Source: Terriglobia bacterium (lineage in GTDB: Bacteria; Acidobacteriota; Terriglobia; Bryobacterales; Bryobacteraceae). From it: a DNA stretch of 64,000 bases. A model generated the notes under the pieces. It was not told the origin of the DNA. It saw nothing but the letters and a program-made list of their open reading frames with translations, and did not search any database. Position numbers and translations under genes: made by a program. Where the stretch lies: the NCBI GenBank assembly GCA_020073145.1, contig JAIQFS010000002.1, positions 165,525 through 229,524 on the forward strand. The letters are read 5' to 3'. Numbering within the stretch: the stretch's first letter is position 1; the number at the start of each line of letters is the position of its first letter. Positions 53,936 through 63,500 of this stretch are shown in pieces.

Positions 53936-54023
53936 AGCTACTGGCGGAGGCTCATGGTTCCATGCGGCGGCCGGCCGGAATCGCGGCGGCAACGAGCGGC
54001 GCCGGAGTAGAATTGTGGGATCT

Positions 54024-55181
54024 ATGCAGACACGGCTGACAGGACGCGCGTATCGGGCGGTCGTATTCCTGGCGGCGGTCACGCTGTCGGGACAGGCTCC
54101 GGAAGCTCCCGTCGAGGCCCGGATTCCGGCGCCACCGGCGCCGGTGCGCTGCAATGGCGAGACGGTGCTGGTTTACGAACTACACCTCACCAATTTCCGG
54201 CCGCGTGACATTACGCTGAACCGCATCGAGGTTTTCGGCCAGGGCAGCAACGGGGCGGCGCCGGTGAGCATCTACCAGGACCGCAAGCTGGCGGACGCGA
54301 TGGTCCACCCCGGCGCGGCAGCGGCGGTTGCGGATCCGCGGAAGATTGCCGGCGGCATGCGGGCGGTGGCCTACCTGTGGCTCGCCTTCCGGGACGCGTC
54401 AACGGTCCCGCGCGCCTTGCGTCACAAACTCTACTTCACAGCAGTGGGCGCGGACGGAAAGAACGATGACCGCAGCCTGGAGATCTCGAACCTGCCGGTG
54501 TTGCAGACGACGCCGGTGGCGATCGCGCCGCCGGTGAAAGGTGGAGTTTGGATCGCTGGGAACGGGCCTTCGAACGGCTCGGAACACCGCCGCGCGCTCG
54601 CCGTCTTGGGAGGACAAGCGCTCGTCGCCCAACGGTTCGCCATCGACTGGTTGAAGCTGGACGAAGGCTACAAGGGGTTCCGGGGCGCACCCAAAGACAA
54701 CCGGAACTGGTACGGCTACGGCGTGGAGGTGGTGGCGGTGGCGGACGCGATGGTTGCCTCGGTGCACGACGGCGTGCCGGAGAACACGCCGCTCGCGGAG
54801 TCGCGCGCGGTTCCCATCACCGAGGAGACGATTGGCGGCAACACCGTGATCCTCTCGCTCGGTAGCGGCCACTTTGCGATGTATGCGCATCTGCAGCCGG
54901 GCAGCCTGCGGGTCAAGCCCGGAGAGCGCGTGCGGCGCGGCCAGGTGCTCGGACTTCTCGGCAATTCCGGAAACTCCGATGCGCCGCATCTGCACTTTCA
55001 GATCACCGACCGGAATTCCGTGCGCGGCGCGGAAGGGTTGCCGTTTGTGTTCGATTCGTTCGAGTTGTTGGGGACGGCGGACGCGAACGAAATTCTCGAG
55101 AAGGGCTGGACACCCCCGGCCAAGCCGGTGCGGCGTCAGCGCGAGATTCCGGCCGAGAACGCGGTTGTGCGGTTCGAGTGA
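54024..55181 (+). CDS. M23-family (LytM-like) peptidase, exported
   Basis: 385 residues with a signal peptide (AVVFLAAVTLSGQAP). Residues about 40-170 form a beta-rich N-terminal domain. The peptidase domain has EHRRALAVLGGQALVAQRFA with the first metal ligands, then HFAMYAHLQPGSLRVKPGER and GQVLGLLGNSGNSDAPHLHF with the HLHF ligand motif. It probably cleaves peptidoglycan cross-links or acts as an activator. No operon partners are visible. Confidence 0.87.
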   Translation: MQTRLTGRAYRAVVFLAAVTLSGQAPEAPVEARIPAPPAPVRCNGETVLVYELHLTNFRPRDITLNRIEVFGQGSNGAAPVSIYQDRKLADAMVHPGAAAAVADPRKIAGGMRAVAYLWLAFRDASTVPRALRHKLYFTAVGADGKNDDRSLEISNLPVLQTTPVAIAPPVKGGVWIAGNGPSNGSEHRRALAVLGGQALVAQRFAIDWLKLDEGYKGFRGAPKDNRNWYGYGVEVVAVADAMVASVHDGVPENTPLAESRAVPITEETIGGNTVILSLGSGHFAMYAHLQPGSLRVKPGERVRRGQVLGLLGNSGNSDAPHLHFQITDRNSVRGAEGLPFVFDSFELLGTADANEILEKGWTPPAKPVRRQREIPAENAVVRFE

Positions 55182-55216
55182 AGCTGGAGCGTAGGAAGGT
55201 TGTTGCCTGGCCCCGA

Positions 55217-55255
55217 AAAAATAGGGCGCCGATTAGCACCCGGATAATCGGCGCT
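55217..55255 (-). terminator. Factor-independent terminator of the PEP-CTERM gene
   Basis: GCGCCGATTA (55227-55236) and TAATCGGCGC (55246-55255) form a perfect 10-bp stem with a 9-base loop. Read on the minus strand, the stem is followed within 5 bases by TTTTTT (55222-55217). It lies 36 bases past the stop of the minus-strand gene at 55291. Confidence 0.88.
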
Positions 55256-55290
55256 GGTAGAAGGCGCTTTCACGCCCCCGGTCCCGGCCT

Positions 55291-55890
55291 CTATGCGCTG
55301 CCGGCCGCGCGCTTACGCCACACTGCGGCCAGCGCCAAGCCGACTAGCCCGACGCCGACCACCGGGGCTGACGATGGTTCCGGAACCGCGGGGTTCATGG
55401 CCACATCGAAGACCACTTTACTTCCCCCGATGGCGTCGTAGATGAAGGTAGGAGTGCCCGTGAAGATGGCATCGGTGCCGTTCCAGGACACATTCGAGAA
55501 GTTTCCCATGACCAGATTGCCGGACGCGTGCGTCACGCCGGCGATCGTATCGCCGTCGGGAGTGACGAAATTACCGAGATCGATGTCAAACGAACCGGAG
55601 GTCAGGAAAGTGCTTCCGAAAAAGGTGAATGTGATTGTCGAGAGAGTCGGAGTGATGTCCTGGAACGCAAAGGTTCCGGAAAGACCCGAACCCGAGGCAC
55701 ACGCGGTAGGCGGCCCTACGCAGAACCCGTTCGAGCCGGTGATCTGCGTTAAGCCGGTCACCGATGTGGCTTCCGTATAGGTGCTTCCCACGAGGTCTGC
55801 CATCGCGGTGGAAGCGAAGGCGAGGGCAAGGGCCCCCGCCAGATGAATGGATCGGACCCGCGCAAAGCGGGTCCATTTCGTTTTGTCCAT
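55291..55890 (-). CDS. PEP-CTERM-sorted secreted protein
   Basis: 199 residues from ATG 55890, preceded by AGAGGAGC. Signal peptide: IHLAGALALAFASTAMA. The mature part is beta-rich and Thr/Ser/Gly-rich (TFFGSTFLTSGSFDIDLGNF, VTPDGDTIAGVTHASGN). The C terminus has VPEP, a hydrophobic helix (APVVGVGLVGLALAAVW) and RKRA, the PEP-CTERM sorting signal recognised by exosortase. No exosortase gene is in the window. A strong terminator follows. Confidence 0.87.
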   Translation of the reverse strand: MDKTKWTRFARVRSIHLAGALALAFASTAMADLVGSTYTEATSVTGLTQITGSNGFCVGPPTACASGSGLSGTFAFQDITPTLSTITFTFFGSTFLTSGSFDIDLGNFVTPDGDTIAGVTHASGNLVMGNFSNVSWNGTDAIFTGTPTFIYDAIGGSKVVFDVAMNPAVPEPSSAPVVGVGLVGLALAAVWRKRAAGSA

Positions 55891-56050
55891 GTTTGCTCCT
55901 CTCAGAGAGTGAGTGACCGAGTTCTGGCGCAAGGGCGCCCGAGTTGGAGAGTGGGTCCGAAATGCCGGGCCCGTTGCTGGAGAAGGTGCCGATGAACGCG
56001 CCGAACCGTAGTCGCTACCGGAAGTGTACCCTTGGAGAAGCGCTGAGCTT

Positions 56051-56087
56051 GTACGACTCTTTCTATATAGGAGCATGGCAGTCGTAC
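56051..56087 (-). promoter_or_regulatory. 8-bp dyad around an AT-rich core upstream of the PEP-CTERM gene
   Basis: GTACGACT (56051-56058) and AGTCGTAC (56080-56087) flank a 21-base core containing CTATATAG. It could be an operator and promoter for the PEP-CTERM gene 160 bases away on the minus strand. No clear -35 is seen. Confidence 0.3.
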
Positions 56088-56173
56088 CACTCCCGCTAAA
56101 TGGGCTAGAACTTCTGGACCAGCGTGCAAGCGCGTTGCGGTGAGAAACATGACAGTCACGAGGATCCATCATT

Positions 56174-56566
56174 TTGCGCGTGAGCGCGCCAGAGCTGGAT
56201 GCATTGCGAGGGTTCTACTGTGATGTTCTTGGGCTTTCTGTCGGCGCGCGTCCCTCGTTTCAGTCCGCCGGCGTGTGGCTCTACGCGGGCGAAAGCCCGG
56301 TCATCCATTTGACTCAAATGAACAGCGGCGAAGTGGCCGCACCGGGATCGCCCCAGTCGCTGCCCGAGGTGGAGGCGCGGCGCTCCGCGATCGACCACAT
56401 CGCTCTGGCATCCGAAGATCTGAACGAAGCGGTGCGGCGTCTCACCAGCCATGGCGTTGCCTACACCCGGACAGAGGCGCCGGCCGCCGGAGAGATCCAG
56501 CTATTTTTTCGAGATCCGAGCGGGAACGGCATTGAGTTGATCTTTCCGATGAGGGACGGGGGCTGA
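56174..56566 (+). CDS. VOC-family protein, probably frameshifted at its 5' end
   Basis: As it stands the frame begins at TTG 56174 and encodes 130 residues: RVSAPELDALRGFYCDVLGL, VIHLTQMNSG, HIALASEDLNEAVRRLTSHG and FFRDPSGNGIELIFPM, a complete VOC module except for the first strand. That strand (MTVTRIHHFA) is present in another frame from ATG 56149. Removing one T from the TTTT at 56172-56175 joins the two. Either this is a real frameshift mutation or a sequencing error. Metal-site His would come from the out-of-frame IHH. Confidence 0.75.
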   Translation: MRVSAPELDALRGFYCDVLGLSVGARPSFQSAGVWLYAGESPVIHLTQMNSGEVAAPGSPQSLPEVEARRSAIDHIALASEDLNEAVRRLTSHGVAYTRTEAPAAGEIQLFFRDPSGNGIELIFPMRDGG

Positions 56567-56590
56567 GCCGGGCTGGTACGAGTCACCCGC

Positions 56591-56626
56591 CACTGCGCCA
56601 GGGATCGCGGCATGGGTGGCGCAGTG
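56591..56626. repeat. 10-bp inverted repeat after the VOC gene
   Basis: CACTGCGCCA (56591-56600) and TGGCGCAGTG (56617-56626) are perfectly complementary across a 16-base loop. TTTTT occurs 13 bases later, too far for a classic terminator. It may still end the VOC transcript. Confidence 0.4.
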
Positions 56627-56764
56627 AGGCCTGCCGGTCTTTTTGCGGAACCAGCCCGCTCCGATCTTCGTACGGATTGAGGATGACCATTGTCTCCGGC
56701 GCAGGAAAACCGGCCGCGGCGGCGCCCTTGCGATCCCTGGAAGAACAGCGGCTTATGGTTACCG

Positions 56765-56941
56765 ATGACCTGGATCGTTCAACACTGGATCGGACTGGCT
56801 CATGGCGTATCCCGGACGGTGCTGGTGTCGGCGGCCTGGTATGTGTTTCCGGCCCATCGGTTTGTGGCGATCCCGGTGGTGATTGTTGGGGTGTATCTGG
56901 TGACCATCGTGATCCTGGCGCGGCGGGCGCGAACCTCGTAG
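56765..56941 (+). CDS. Possible small membrane protein
   Basis: 58 residues from ATG 56765 (a longer frame begins at 56690). The segment RTVLVSAAWYVFPAHRFVAI is followed by one clear helix, VVIVGVYLVTIVILARRA. No good ribosome-binding site is visible, so expression is uncertain. Its hydrophobic pattern is coherent, unlike the shadow frames around it. Confidence 0.4.
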   Translation: MTWIVQHWIGLAHGVSRTVLVSAAWYVFPAHRFVAIPVVIVGVYLVTIVILARRARTS

Positions 56942-56980
56942 GGTCCGGATGGGAAAAAAATTAGGCGGGAAAGGCACGCC

Positions 56981-57637
56981 TCAGCTCTTCAAGCCTTCGA
57001 TGAACCTTCGGGCTTCATCCAGCTCTTCGGGGCTGACGACGTGCGGCCGGCCTTGGTAGATGCGGAGGGTCACTTCGGCGCCGAGGGTGGTGAGCTGGCC
57101 GGCGGTCTGGCGGGTGCTGGCTTCCGAGATCCAATCGTCGGCGTCGCTGCCGGTGAGGAGGACGCGCAGGCCATTCAACAGGCTGGCGGGGAATGAGCGC
57201 GGGTGTTCGGGACCGCCGAAGATGCCGCCGGTGAAGACGACGAGCGCGCCGACGCGGCCGGGGCGGCGAAGGCCGTATTCAAGCGCGAGACAGGCGCCTT
57301 GCGAGAAGCCGACCAGGAAGATGTGACGCGGGTCGAGGCGGCCGCCTTCGCGGGCTTCCTCGACGACTCGATCGAGTTGCTCGATGGCCTGTGAGAGGTG
57401 CGGCTCGTTGGCTTCGATGGGATCGAAAAAACGGCCGGGATACCAGCTTCCGGCTTCGGCGGCGGGGGCGAGCCAGCGGACGCCGTCGACGTCCACATGG
57501 TCGGCCAGCACCACTTTTTCTTCGCGAGTGCGGTCGCGCCCATGAAGCAAAATGCCGGCCAACCGCGCTTTTCCGCGCGGCTGGCCGGCTTCGAGAACAT
57601 GGGGAGACGCGGAGGATGCGCCGCCGTCGTCCATCAA
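56981..57637 (-). CDS. Phospholipase/carboxylesterase-type alpha/beta hydrolase (MhqD-like)
   Basis: 218 residues. AGILLHGRDRTREE is the oxyanion region, HIFLVGFSQGACLALEYGLR holds the nucleophile GFSQG, LLTGSDADDWI the Asp region and GRPHVVSPEELDEA the His. The family hydrolyses carboxylic esters. It lies 3 bases after the ring-cleaving dioxygenase gene; the same pair (MhqD/MhqO) in Bacillus takes part in quinone detoxification. Confidence 0.88.
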   Translation of the reverse strand: MMDDGGASSASPHVLEAGQPRGKARLAGILLHGRDRTREEKVVLADHVDVDGVRWLAPAAEAGSWYPGRFFDPIEANEPHLSQAIEQLDRVVEEAREGGRLDPRHIFLVGFSQGACLALEYGLRRPGRVGALVVFTGGIFGGPEHPRSFPASLLNGLRVLLTGSDADDWISEASTRQTAGQLTTLGAEVTLRIYQGRPHVVSPEELDEARRFIEGLKS

Positions 57638-57640
57638 CTA

Positions 57641-58723
57641 CTACTTATCGCCGCCGATGAAGGTGGCGTCGCGGTGGGACGGGGTGATTCCAGAACCCGT
57701 TCCGGTTTTGGACGCTGCCGCGCCGGGGCCTACGCCGGGAGCCGCCACACCCATTTTGACCGGGCCATTGGCTTCGGGAACGCGGATGGGCTCGAGCATG
57801 GCCACGATTTCGGCGCGCCGCTCTTCGAACCACGGCGGCAGCAACAGCGACGTGCCGAGCTGATCGAACGGCTCATCGCGCGCGAATCCACCTTCGGCCG
57901 TAGCCGCGCACTCCACCAGAATCCCGCCGGGGCAGCGGCAGTAGATCGAGTGGAAGTAGTTGCGGTCTTTGATCTCCGAGCAATCGGTATAGCCGAGCTC
58001 GTCGTAGATGCCCTTCTGCTCGGCCAGAGCCTCGTCGCTGGCCACGTTCAGCGCCACGTGGTGCGGCGTTCCTTCGCCGAAGATCCAGCTTCCCGCCGCC
58101 TTTTCCGGTTCGTGAAGCAGGACGATGGTCTTGGCGGCGCCACCGACGCCCGTCTCGAGCCGCGTGTACGGGCCTTCGTTGCCGGTCTTGCGGAAGCCAA
58201 GCGCATCGACGAAGAACCGCTCCGTCTCGCCGGTTTCCCGCACCGACAGAACCACGCCGTGGAAACCACGCACGGACACGTCCTGGCTGATCTCGGGAGT
58301 TACCCACCCCACGCGCTTTTCCGCCGGGTCTTCCATCACTTCGAACTCCAGGCCGGACGGATGGGAGAAGCGAATGAACTTTTGTCCGAAGCGTTCCTTG
58401 AGGCCCTGGTTCTCAATCTTGTGCTTGTTGAGATGATCGAGCCAAAACGACGCGGTCCCTTTGGGCACCGTGTAGGTGGTGGCTGAGATCTGGCCGGAAC
58501 CCTTCCGGCCCTTGATCCGCTTGTACGGAAAGGTGGTCATCACCGTACCGGGCTCGGCGTTGGCGTTCGAGTAGTACAGGTGATAGTGGGCGTAGCGGCC
58601 GTCGAACAGGATCGTCTGCTTGATCATCCGCTGGCCGACGACCTGCGTGAAAAAGTCGATGTCTTGCTGAGCCGCGCCCGCACATGCCGTGACGTGGTGC
58701 AACCCCGTGGCAGGATAGTTCAT
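57641..58723 (-). CDS. Ring-cleaving dioxygenase, two VOC modules (MhqO-like)
   Basis: 360 residues with AGGAGG upstream. Module 1 starts TGLHHVTACAGAAQQDIDFF and ends with LEFEVMEDPAEKR. Module 2 starts VRGFHGVVLSVRETGETERF and has GTPHHVALNVASDEALAEQK and GGILVECAATAEGGF. His/His/Glu metal ligands are kept (HH, HH, VE). The MhqO/LinE-like group is annotated as extradiol-type ring-cleavage of hydroquinones. The last 50 residues are a Gly/Ala/Pro tail beyond the usual end. It is probably co-transcribed with the hydrolase gene. Confidence 0.88.
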   Translation of the reverse strand: MNYPATGLHHVTACAGAAQQDIDFFTQVVGQRMIKQTILFDGRYAHYHLYYSNANAEPGTVMTTFPYKRIKGRKGSGQISATTYTVPKGTASFWLDHLNKHKIENQGLKERFGQKFIRFSHPSGLEFEVMEDPAEKRVGWVTPEISQDVSVRGFHGVVLSVRETGETERFFVDALGFRKTGNEGPYTRLETGVGGAAKTIVLLHEPEKAAGSWIFGEGTPHHVALNVASDEALAEQKGIYDELGYTDCSEIKDRNYFHSIYCRCPGGILVECAATAEGGFARDEPFDQLGTSLLLPPWFEERRAEIVAMLEPIRVPEANGPVKMGVAAPGVGPGAAASKTGTGSGITPSHRDATFIGGDK

Positions 58724-58938
58724 CCCCTTCCTCCTGGGGGGCGATTATATCAAAACCGCACCCGATGACTGCTGTCTAAAGATCCAACGTTTGCGCTGGA
58801 CGCCCCATTCCACGGGGCGATCGCGGAAGCGACGCCGCGAGAGTAGGGACGTCCCCTTATGATACGGGACCGCCCGGCCCTTCTGCAATCAAGGGGCGGC
58901 AGGTACAATGACTAGTAGGCAGCGCTCCCGGAGGGACC

Positions 58939-59817
58939 ATGGCGAAGTTCGTGATCGCACCGCATATGCGGCTACAGGAATGGGTCGCGGAAGAAAAAGG
59001 ATACTTCGCGGCGGAGGGGCTGGACTACGAATTCCGCGATGAGATCCTCTCCAAGGACGGTAAGAAGCACGATCTGGGCGACAAAGTGGGCGCGTACCAG
59101 ACGTTCGAGAAAGGCCGTTCCACCGACGTGAGTTGCGCCTGCCACTGGACGGTGAATGTGGCCGCCTCCAACGGGCACGGCAAACTGTACGCGGACGCGT
59201 ACTCGGTCTCGCCGGCGGGGATTTTCGTGCCGGCGGAATCGGCCATTCGCGAGCCGGGCGACCTCGCGGGCGTGCCGATTTCGGTGGGCTACCAATCGGG
59301 AAGCCACTATTCCACCATCCAGGCCCTGGAGCAATACCTGAAGCCGGAAGAAATCAAGCTTTCGTTTTCCGACGGCCTGCTGTTCAAACGGATGGAACTG
59401 CTGATCGACCGCGAAGTGCCGGCCGCCTCTTTGTTCAGCGGGCCCTATTACTTCATGGAACAGTTGGGATTCCGCAAGATCATCGATCAGACGTTCATGA
59501 TCGCGTCGATGATTACGGGTGATCCGGACCCGGAGGACGTGCGGAAATACTTCCAAGCGCTGCGGCGGGCGCAGCGGGACATCGACCTGCGGCCGGACCT
59601 GTACACGCATTATTACAAGAAGGAGTTTCCGGAGCGCTTCCTGGAACAGATGGACACGCGCCGCTGGGGGCCGGGGGAGCGGATCGTGTTCGAGCCGTAC
59701 ACCAAGGAAGTGTACGAAGAATCCTTCGAGTGGATCGCGCAGCACCGCATCTTCGGCGAGGGAGAGATGGGCTCGGGCCGCTACGAGCAGGCGGTGCTGT
59801 CTCTGCCGGTGAAATAG
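58939..59817 (+). CDS. NMT1/SsuA-like binding-fold protein without signal peptide
   Basis: 292 residues with GGAGGG upstream. FVIAPHMRLQEWVAEEKGYF and then AAEGLDYEFRDE follow the NMT1/THI5 periplasmic-binding fold; SAIREPGDLAGVPISVGYQS, LFSGPYYFMEQLGFRKIIDQ and EDVRKYFQALRRAQRDI are the later lobes. It begins MAKFVIAP directly with the first strand, so there is no export signal, and no permease or ATPase is adjacent. DVSCACHWTVNVAA contains a Cys-x-Cys-His cluster. It may be a cytoplasmic enzyme or a binding protein rather than an ABC component. Confidence 0.75.
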   Translation: MAKFVIAPHMRLQEWVAEEKGYFAAEGLDYEFRDEILSKDGKKHDLGDKVGAYQTFEKGRSTDVSCACHWTVNVAASNGHGKLYADAYSVSPAGIFVPAESAIREPGDLAGVPISVGYQSGSHYSTIQALEQYLKPEEIKLSFSDGLLFKRMELLIDREVPAASLFSGPYYFMEQLGFRKIIDQTFMIASMITGDPDPEDVRKYFQALRRAQRDIDLRPDLYTHYYKKEFPERFLEQMDTRRWGPGERIVFEPYTKEVYEESFEWIAQHRIFGEGEMGSGRYEQAVLSLPVK

Positions 59818-59852
59818 TAGTGCCCTGGCCCGGCATTCATTAACGGTTTCAG

Positions 59853-60110
59853 CTGTTCGAATGATTTACCGAGAAGGCGCGGCGGACCCTTTTCTTCGGC
59901 CGCTATGAGGCGAGCCAGGTCGGGTCCCTGTACATCGAGACGGAGCATCTGCTGTTGGGTTTGCTGCACGAAGACAGGATGCTTCGGCGGTTGCTGCCGG
60001 CGGCCGCCGAGCAGGACATGCGCCAGGAGCTTCAGAAAAAGCTGCCGGGGTCCGAGGTGGTGGCTTCCGCCGCACCGGCGCGCGAGGCCTCAGCGATCCC
60101 CTGGCTCCCT
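59853..60110 (+). pseudogene. Decayed ClpC-type N-domain gene
   Basis: One frame reads LFE-stop-FTEKARRTLFFGRYEAS and then SLYIETEHLLLGLLHEDRML, matching the usual ClpC N-domain start MFERFTEKARR. The start codon is CTG in place of ATG and the fourth codon is TGA (59862-59864) where CGA would restore Arg. Similarity ends after about 70 residues (QELQKKLPGSEVVAS), short of the second Clp repeat. Confidence 0.7.
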
Positions 60111-60144
60111 CGCTCAAAGACACGATTGCGAACTGGACCAACTG

Positions 60145-60561
60145 GTGGAACACACCGAGGAGCCCCTGAGCCGGCAGCCGGAAAGCTACGGCGATCAGCG
60201 CCGGAAGCGAAAGCCCTGGTCGCGGCGGGAGGCGCTCGGCCACCTGATTGATTGGGCGACCGCTCACGACCACTGGTTCGCGCGAGCCCTGGCGGACCCG
60301 AATCTGGCGGTGAGCGGGTATCCATCGGACGACTGGGTTACCGCGCAACGGTACGACAGACTTCCCTGGGCCGCGCTGCCGCCCCTGTGGTGCTCAATGA
60401 ACCGCCTGATCCACGTGCTGGCGCAGATACCCGAAGAGAAACTGAAAACACCGTGCCGCATCGGGGTCGCCTCGCCGGTGCCGTTGGGGGATTTGATCGC
60501 CGGCTACGTGGACCACTGCGAGGACGTGGTGGGCCAACTATTGGCGCGCAGGCCAGGCTGA
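60145..60561 (+). CDS. DinB-family protein
   Basis: 138 residues from GTG 60145; the start is uncertain because the frame upstream runs through the Clp remnant. EHTEEPLSRQPESYGD, SRREALGHLIDWATAHDHWF, VTAQRYDRLPWAALPPLWCS and GDLIAGYVDHCEDVVGQLL form the four-helix bundle with the His residues that bind metal (HLIDW, DHW, DHCED). DinB-like proteins are often thiol transferases. The N-terminal helix may be shortened by the same event that damaged the Clp gene. Confidence 0.75.
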   Translation: MEHTEEPLSRQPESYGDQRRKRKPWSRREALGHLIDWATAHDHWFARALADPNLAVSGYPSDDWVTAQRYDRLPWAALPPLWCSMNRLIHVLAQIPEEKLKTPCRIGVASPVPLGDLIAGYVDHCEDVVGQLLARRPG

Positions 60562-60599
60562 GGCCGGCGCGATTGCTGATTCTCGCGCCGGCCCGGTGG

Positions 60600-63500
60600 T
60601 TACGGCGCTACGGCGATGTCCACTTCATCGGTAGTGGCGTTGGCGGTGGAGATCACCAGCGGCAGCGCAGTGGCTCCCGCGGGAATCGTCGGGAGCTGAG
60701 CGTTGATCTGATAGAGTCCCGGATACGCCGACATGCCGCTGAACAACACCGTCGCGGCCTGTCCACCCACCTGGACGCCGGGCTGGGCGACGGTCAGATT
60801 GAGGGGATTGCCGGTGCTTCCCGCCCCATCGGCTAAAGCCGGGCTTACCGCGCCCAGGCCGGTCAGATAGATGAGGACGACCTCACCCGAATGGGCGGGA
60901 TTATCGGCGGTGACCACGCTGTAGTCGGCGTGGCGAATGGCGCCGAGGCCGCTGCCGTTCTGCGACTGCGAGAAGATTCCCGGGGCGGTGGCGGCCACGG
61001 GAACGAAGACGGCATTGGAGGTCACGCCACCGCTCAGCACCTCGATGCTGGCGGTGGGGCCGACGGTGGCATAGGGCACCAGCACGACGAGCTCGGTGGG
61101 GGAAACCAGATAGATGGGGGCAGCCGCGCCGTTGATGAGCACCGAGACGCCGCCCAAGGATGACGGATAGGGCGGAGTTGCGGTCTGTGTGGTCACGGTC
61201 AAGCCCGAGACGTAGAGATAGATTAATTCGCCGGGAGCGATGGGATTGCCGGTGGGGGCGTAGCTGGCGACGTTCTGAACGCCCTGCGGATTGAGCGACA
61301 GGCTGCTGCTGCTGCCGCCCTGGGTCGTGAGAACGCCGGGCATGCGAACGCCGAAATAGATTTCGTAGCCGCTGGCGTCGCTGTTATCGATCGAAGAACC
61401 CAGGAAGGCGTTGCCGCCGGCGCCCAAGCCGACCTGAGCCAGCGCGGACGTGCCGGAGCCATCGGCATTCAGCGAGTAGGGATCGACCTTGGTCAAATCG
61501 AGGTTACCGGTACCGAGGATCTTGAGCCTCTCGGTCACATACAGACTGCCGGAGCCGCTGGCCACGGCTGAGCCGGCAAATCCGGCGACGGCGGCACCGC
61601 TCTGGCGCAGGCCCGCAGTCCAAAACGCGCCGGACCAGGTGGAGTTGGTGGCCGGGGCAGCGGCTTTGATCCCGATCATCATCTCATGCGTGCCGCCGTT
61701 GGCAGAGCCGGCCAGGAAGACATTCCCATCCTGGGAAAGGTAGACGGTTTTCAAGCCGCTCAGCAGGTTGGAGGCAACGCCAAAAATGGCGGTGCCGGTT
61801 CCATCCCCAGCCATGGAGTAGATCGCGCCGGTGATGGGCTGGGTTTGCACCTGGCCGCCGGCAATATAGGCCGCATGCCCGCTGATGGTGGTGTCTTGGA
61901 AGGTACCGGCGCCCGAGGAAGTCAGGTTGACCATCGAGTTCTGCGCATTGGTGAACGACGAGCCCGCGAACTGAAGGTCGGCGGTCCAGTACGATCCGCT
62001 GAGAGAGCCGTTGGAGGTCCCCGTCGTGGGCGCTGGGATGGCGGCAAACATGTCATACGCCAGGTCCGCCGATTCGGTCGTGGAACCCACGATCGCCTCC
62101 GCGCCGTATCGGGCACTGATCTTATCTCCGGCGCGCACGGGATTGTCCAGGGACAAGATGCCAGCGGCATCCAGGCTGTAGGTGCCGCTGCCGCTTTGCG
62201 GGGTGGGTGTTGTGTTGCCCTGGATGACTTGCGCGTTGAAACTGTAGTGGCCGGCGCCGTCGAAAGTCATGGTCCCGTACATGGTGCGGGCGTCGGTCAG
62301 ATTGCCCGCGCCGTCGGTGCCCAAAGAAACCTGGCGGAAGAAATACTTGCTGTTCAGCGTCTGGTTGCTGAAGGTCTGGAGAACCACGCCCGACCCCGGG
62401 GTCAGATTCAGAGTAGCCGTTTGCGAGCCTCCGTTGAGGGTGGCGGTGAGAACGACCGTCTGATTCGAAGCGACGGCCCCGGACAGCGCATTAAAGAATG
62501 CCGAGGTTGAGCCGGTGGGCACTGAAACGCTGGCCGGAATGGTCAGAGCCGGGTTGTTGGTGGAGAGAGCGACGGCGACGGCGGTGGTCGCCGGTGCGAC
62601 CGTCAGCGTAACGGTGCAGACGGCCACCCCCCCGGAGCTCAGCGAGGCGGGATCGCAAACCAGGGAGGTCACCTTGGGTTGCCAGGCCAGTTGAATCGTG
62701 GCCGTTTGCGATGAGCCGTTGTACGTTGCCGTCACCACCGAGGTCTGGTCGGCGGTCAGCGAGCCGGCGCGGGCCAGGAAGGAGACCGTGGTGGATCCGG
62801 CAGTCACCGCCATGGTGGCCGGCACGGTCAGCAACGCACTGTTGCTGGAAAGCGAGATGACTGAGCCGGCCGCTGGAGCCGCACTGGCCAGCGTTACGGT
62901 ACAGGTGGTCGTGTCCGAAGAACCGATCAACCCAGGACTACACTGCACGGAACTGATGACAGGCAGGGTCACCAGGGTGAGAGTTGTGGTGGTGGATTTG
63001 CCACTCAGAGTTGCAGTCAGGGTTGCGGATTGAGCAGCGGTCACGGTTCCGGCGGCGGCGGTGAACGACACGCTGATCGATCCGGCGGGCACCGTAACGG
63101 AAGCAGGCACGGTCAGCAAGGCGGTGCTGCTGGAGAGTGAGACCAATACGCCACCCGCAGGGGCATTCGCGGTCAGAGTGACGGTGCAAGTGGTGGAAGA
63201 GGTCGCGGTGACGCTGGTAAGCGTACACGACACTCCGCTCACGGTGGCCGGTCCGGTCAGGGTGACGGTCGCACTCCTGGAGGAAGCGTTCAAGGTCCCG
63301 GTGACCGTTACGGTCTGATTGCTGACGACGGTGCCGGCAGTGGCCGTGAACGTGACCGTGGTGGCTGCCGCGGGCACAGTCACCGACGTCGGCACGGTCA
63401 GCAAGGCGCTATTACTGGAAAGCGAGACCAGCGATCCGCCGGCCGGGGCGGCGCCCGAAAGCGTCACGGTGCAGGTGGAGGCGGCGCTACTGGCCAGACT

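Noticed and set aside
55891..56172. N-terminal extension of the PEP-CTERM frame
   Set aside because: ATG 55890 has AGAGGAGC and begins the signal peptide; the extension is Ser/Arg-rich with no pattern.
56639..56643. TTTTT after the 56591-56626 inverted repeat as a classic terminator
   Set aside because: The T run starts 13 bases beyond the stem, too far for a standard factor-independent terminator.
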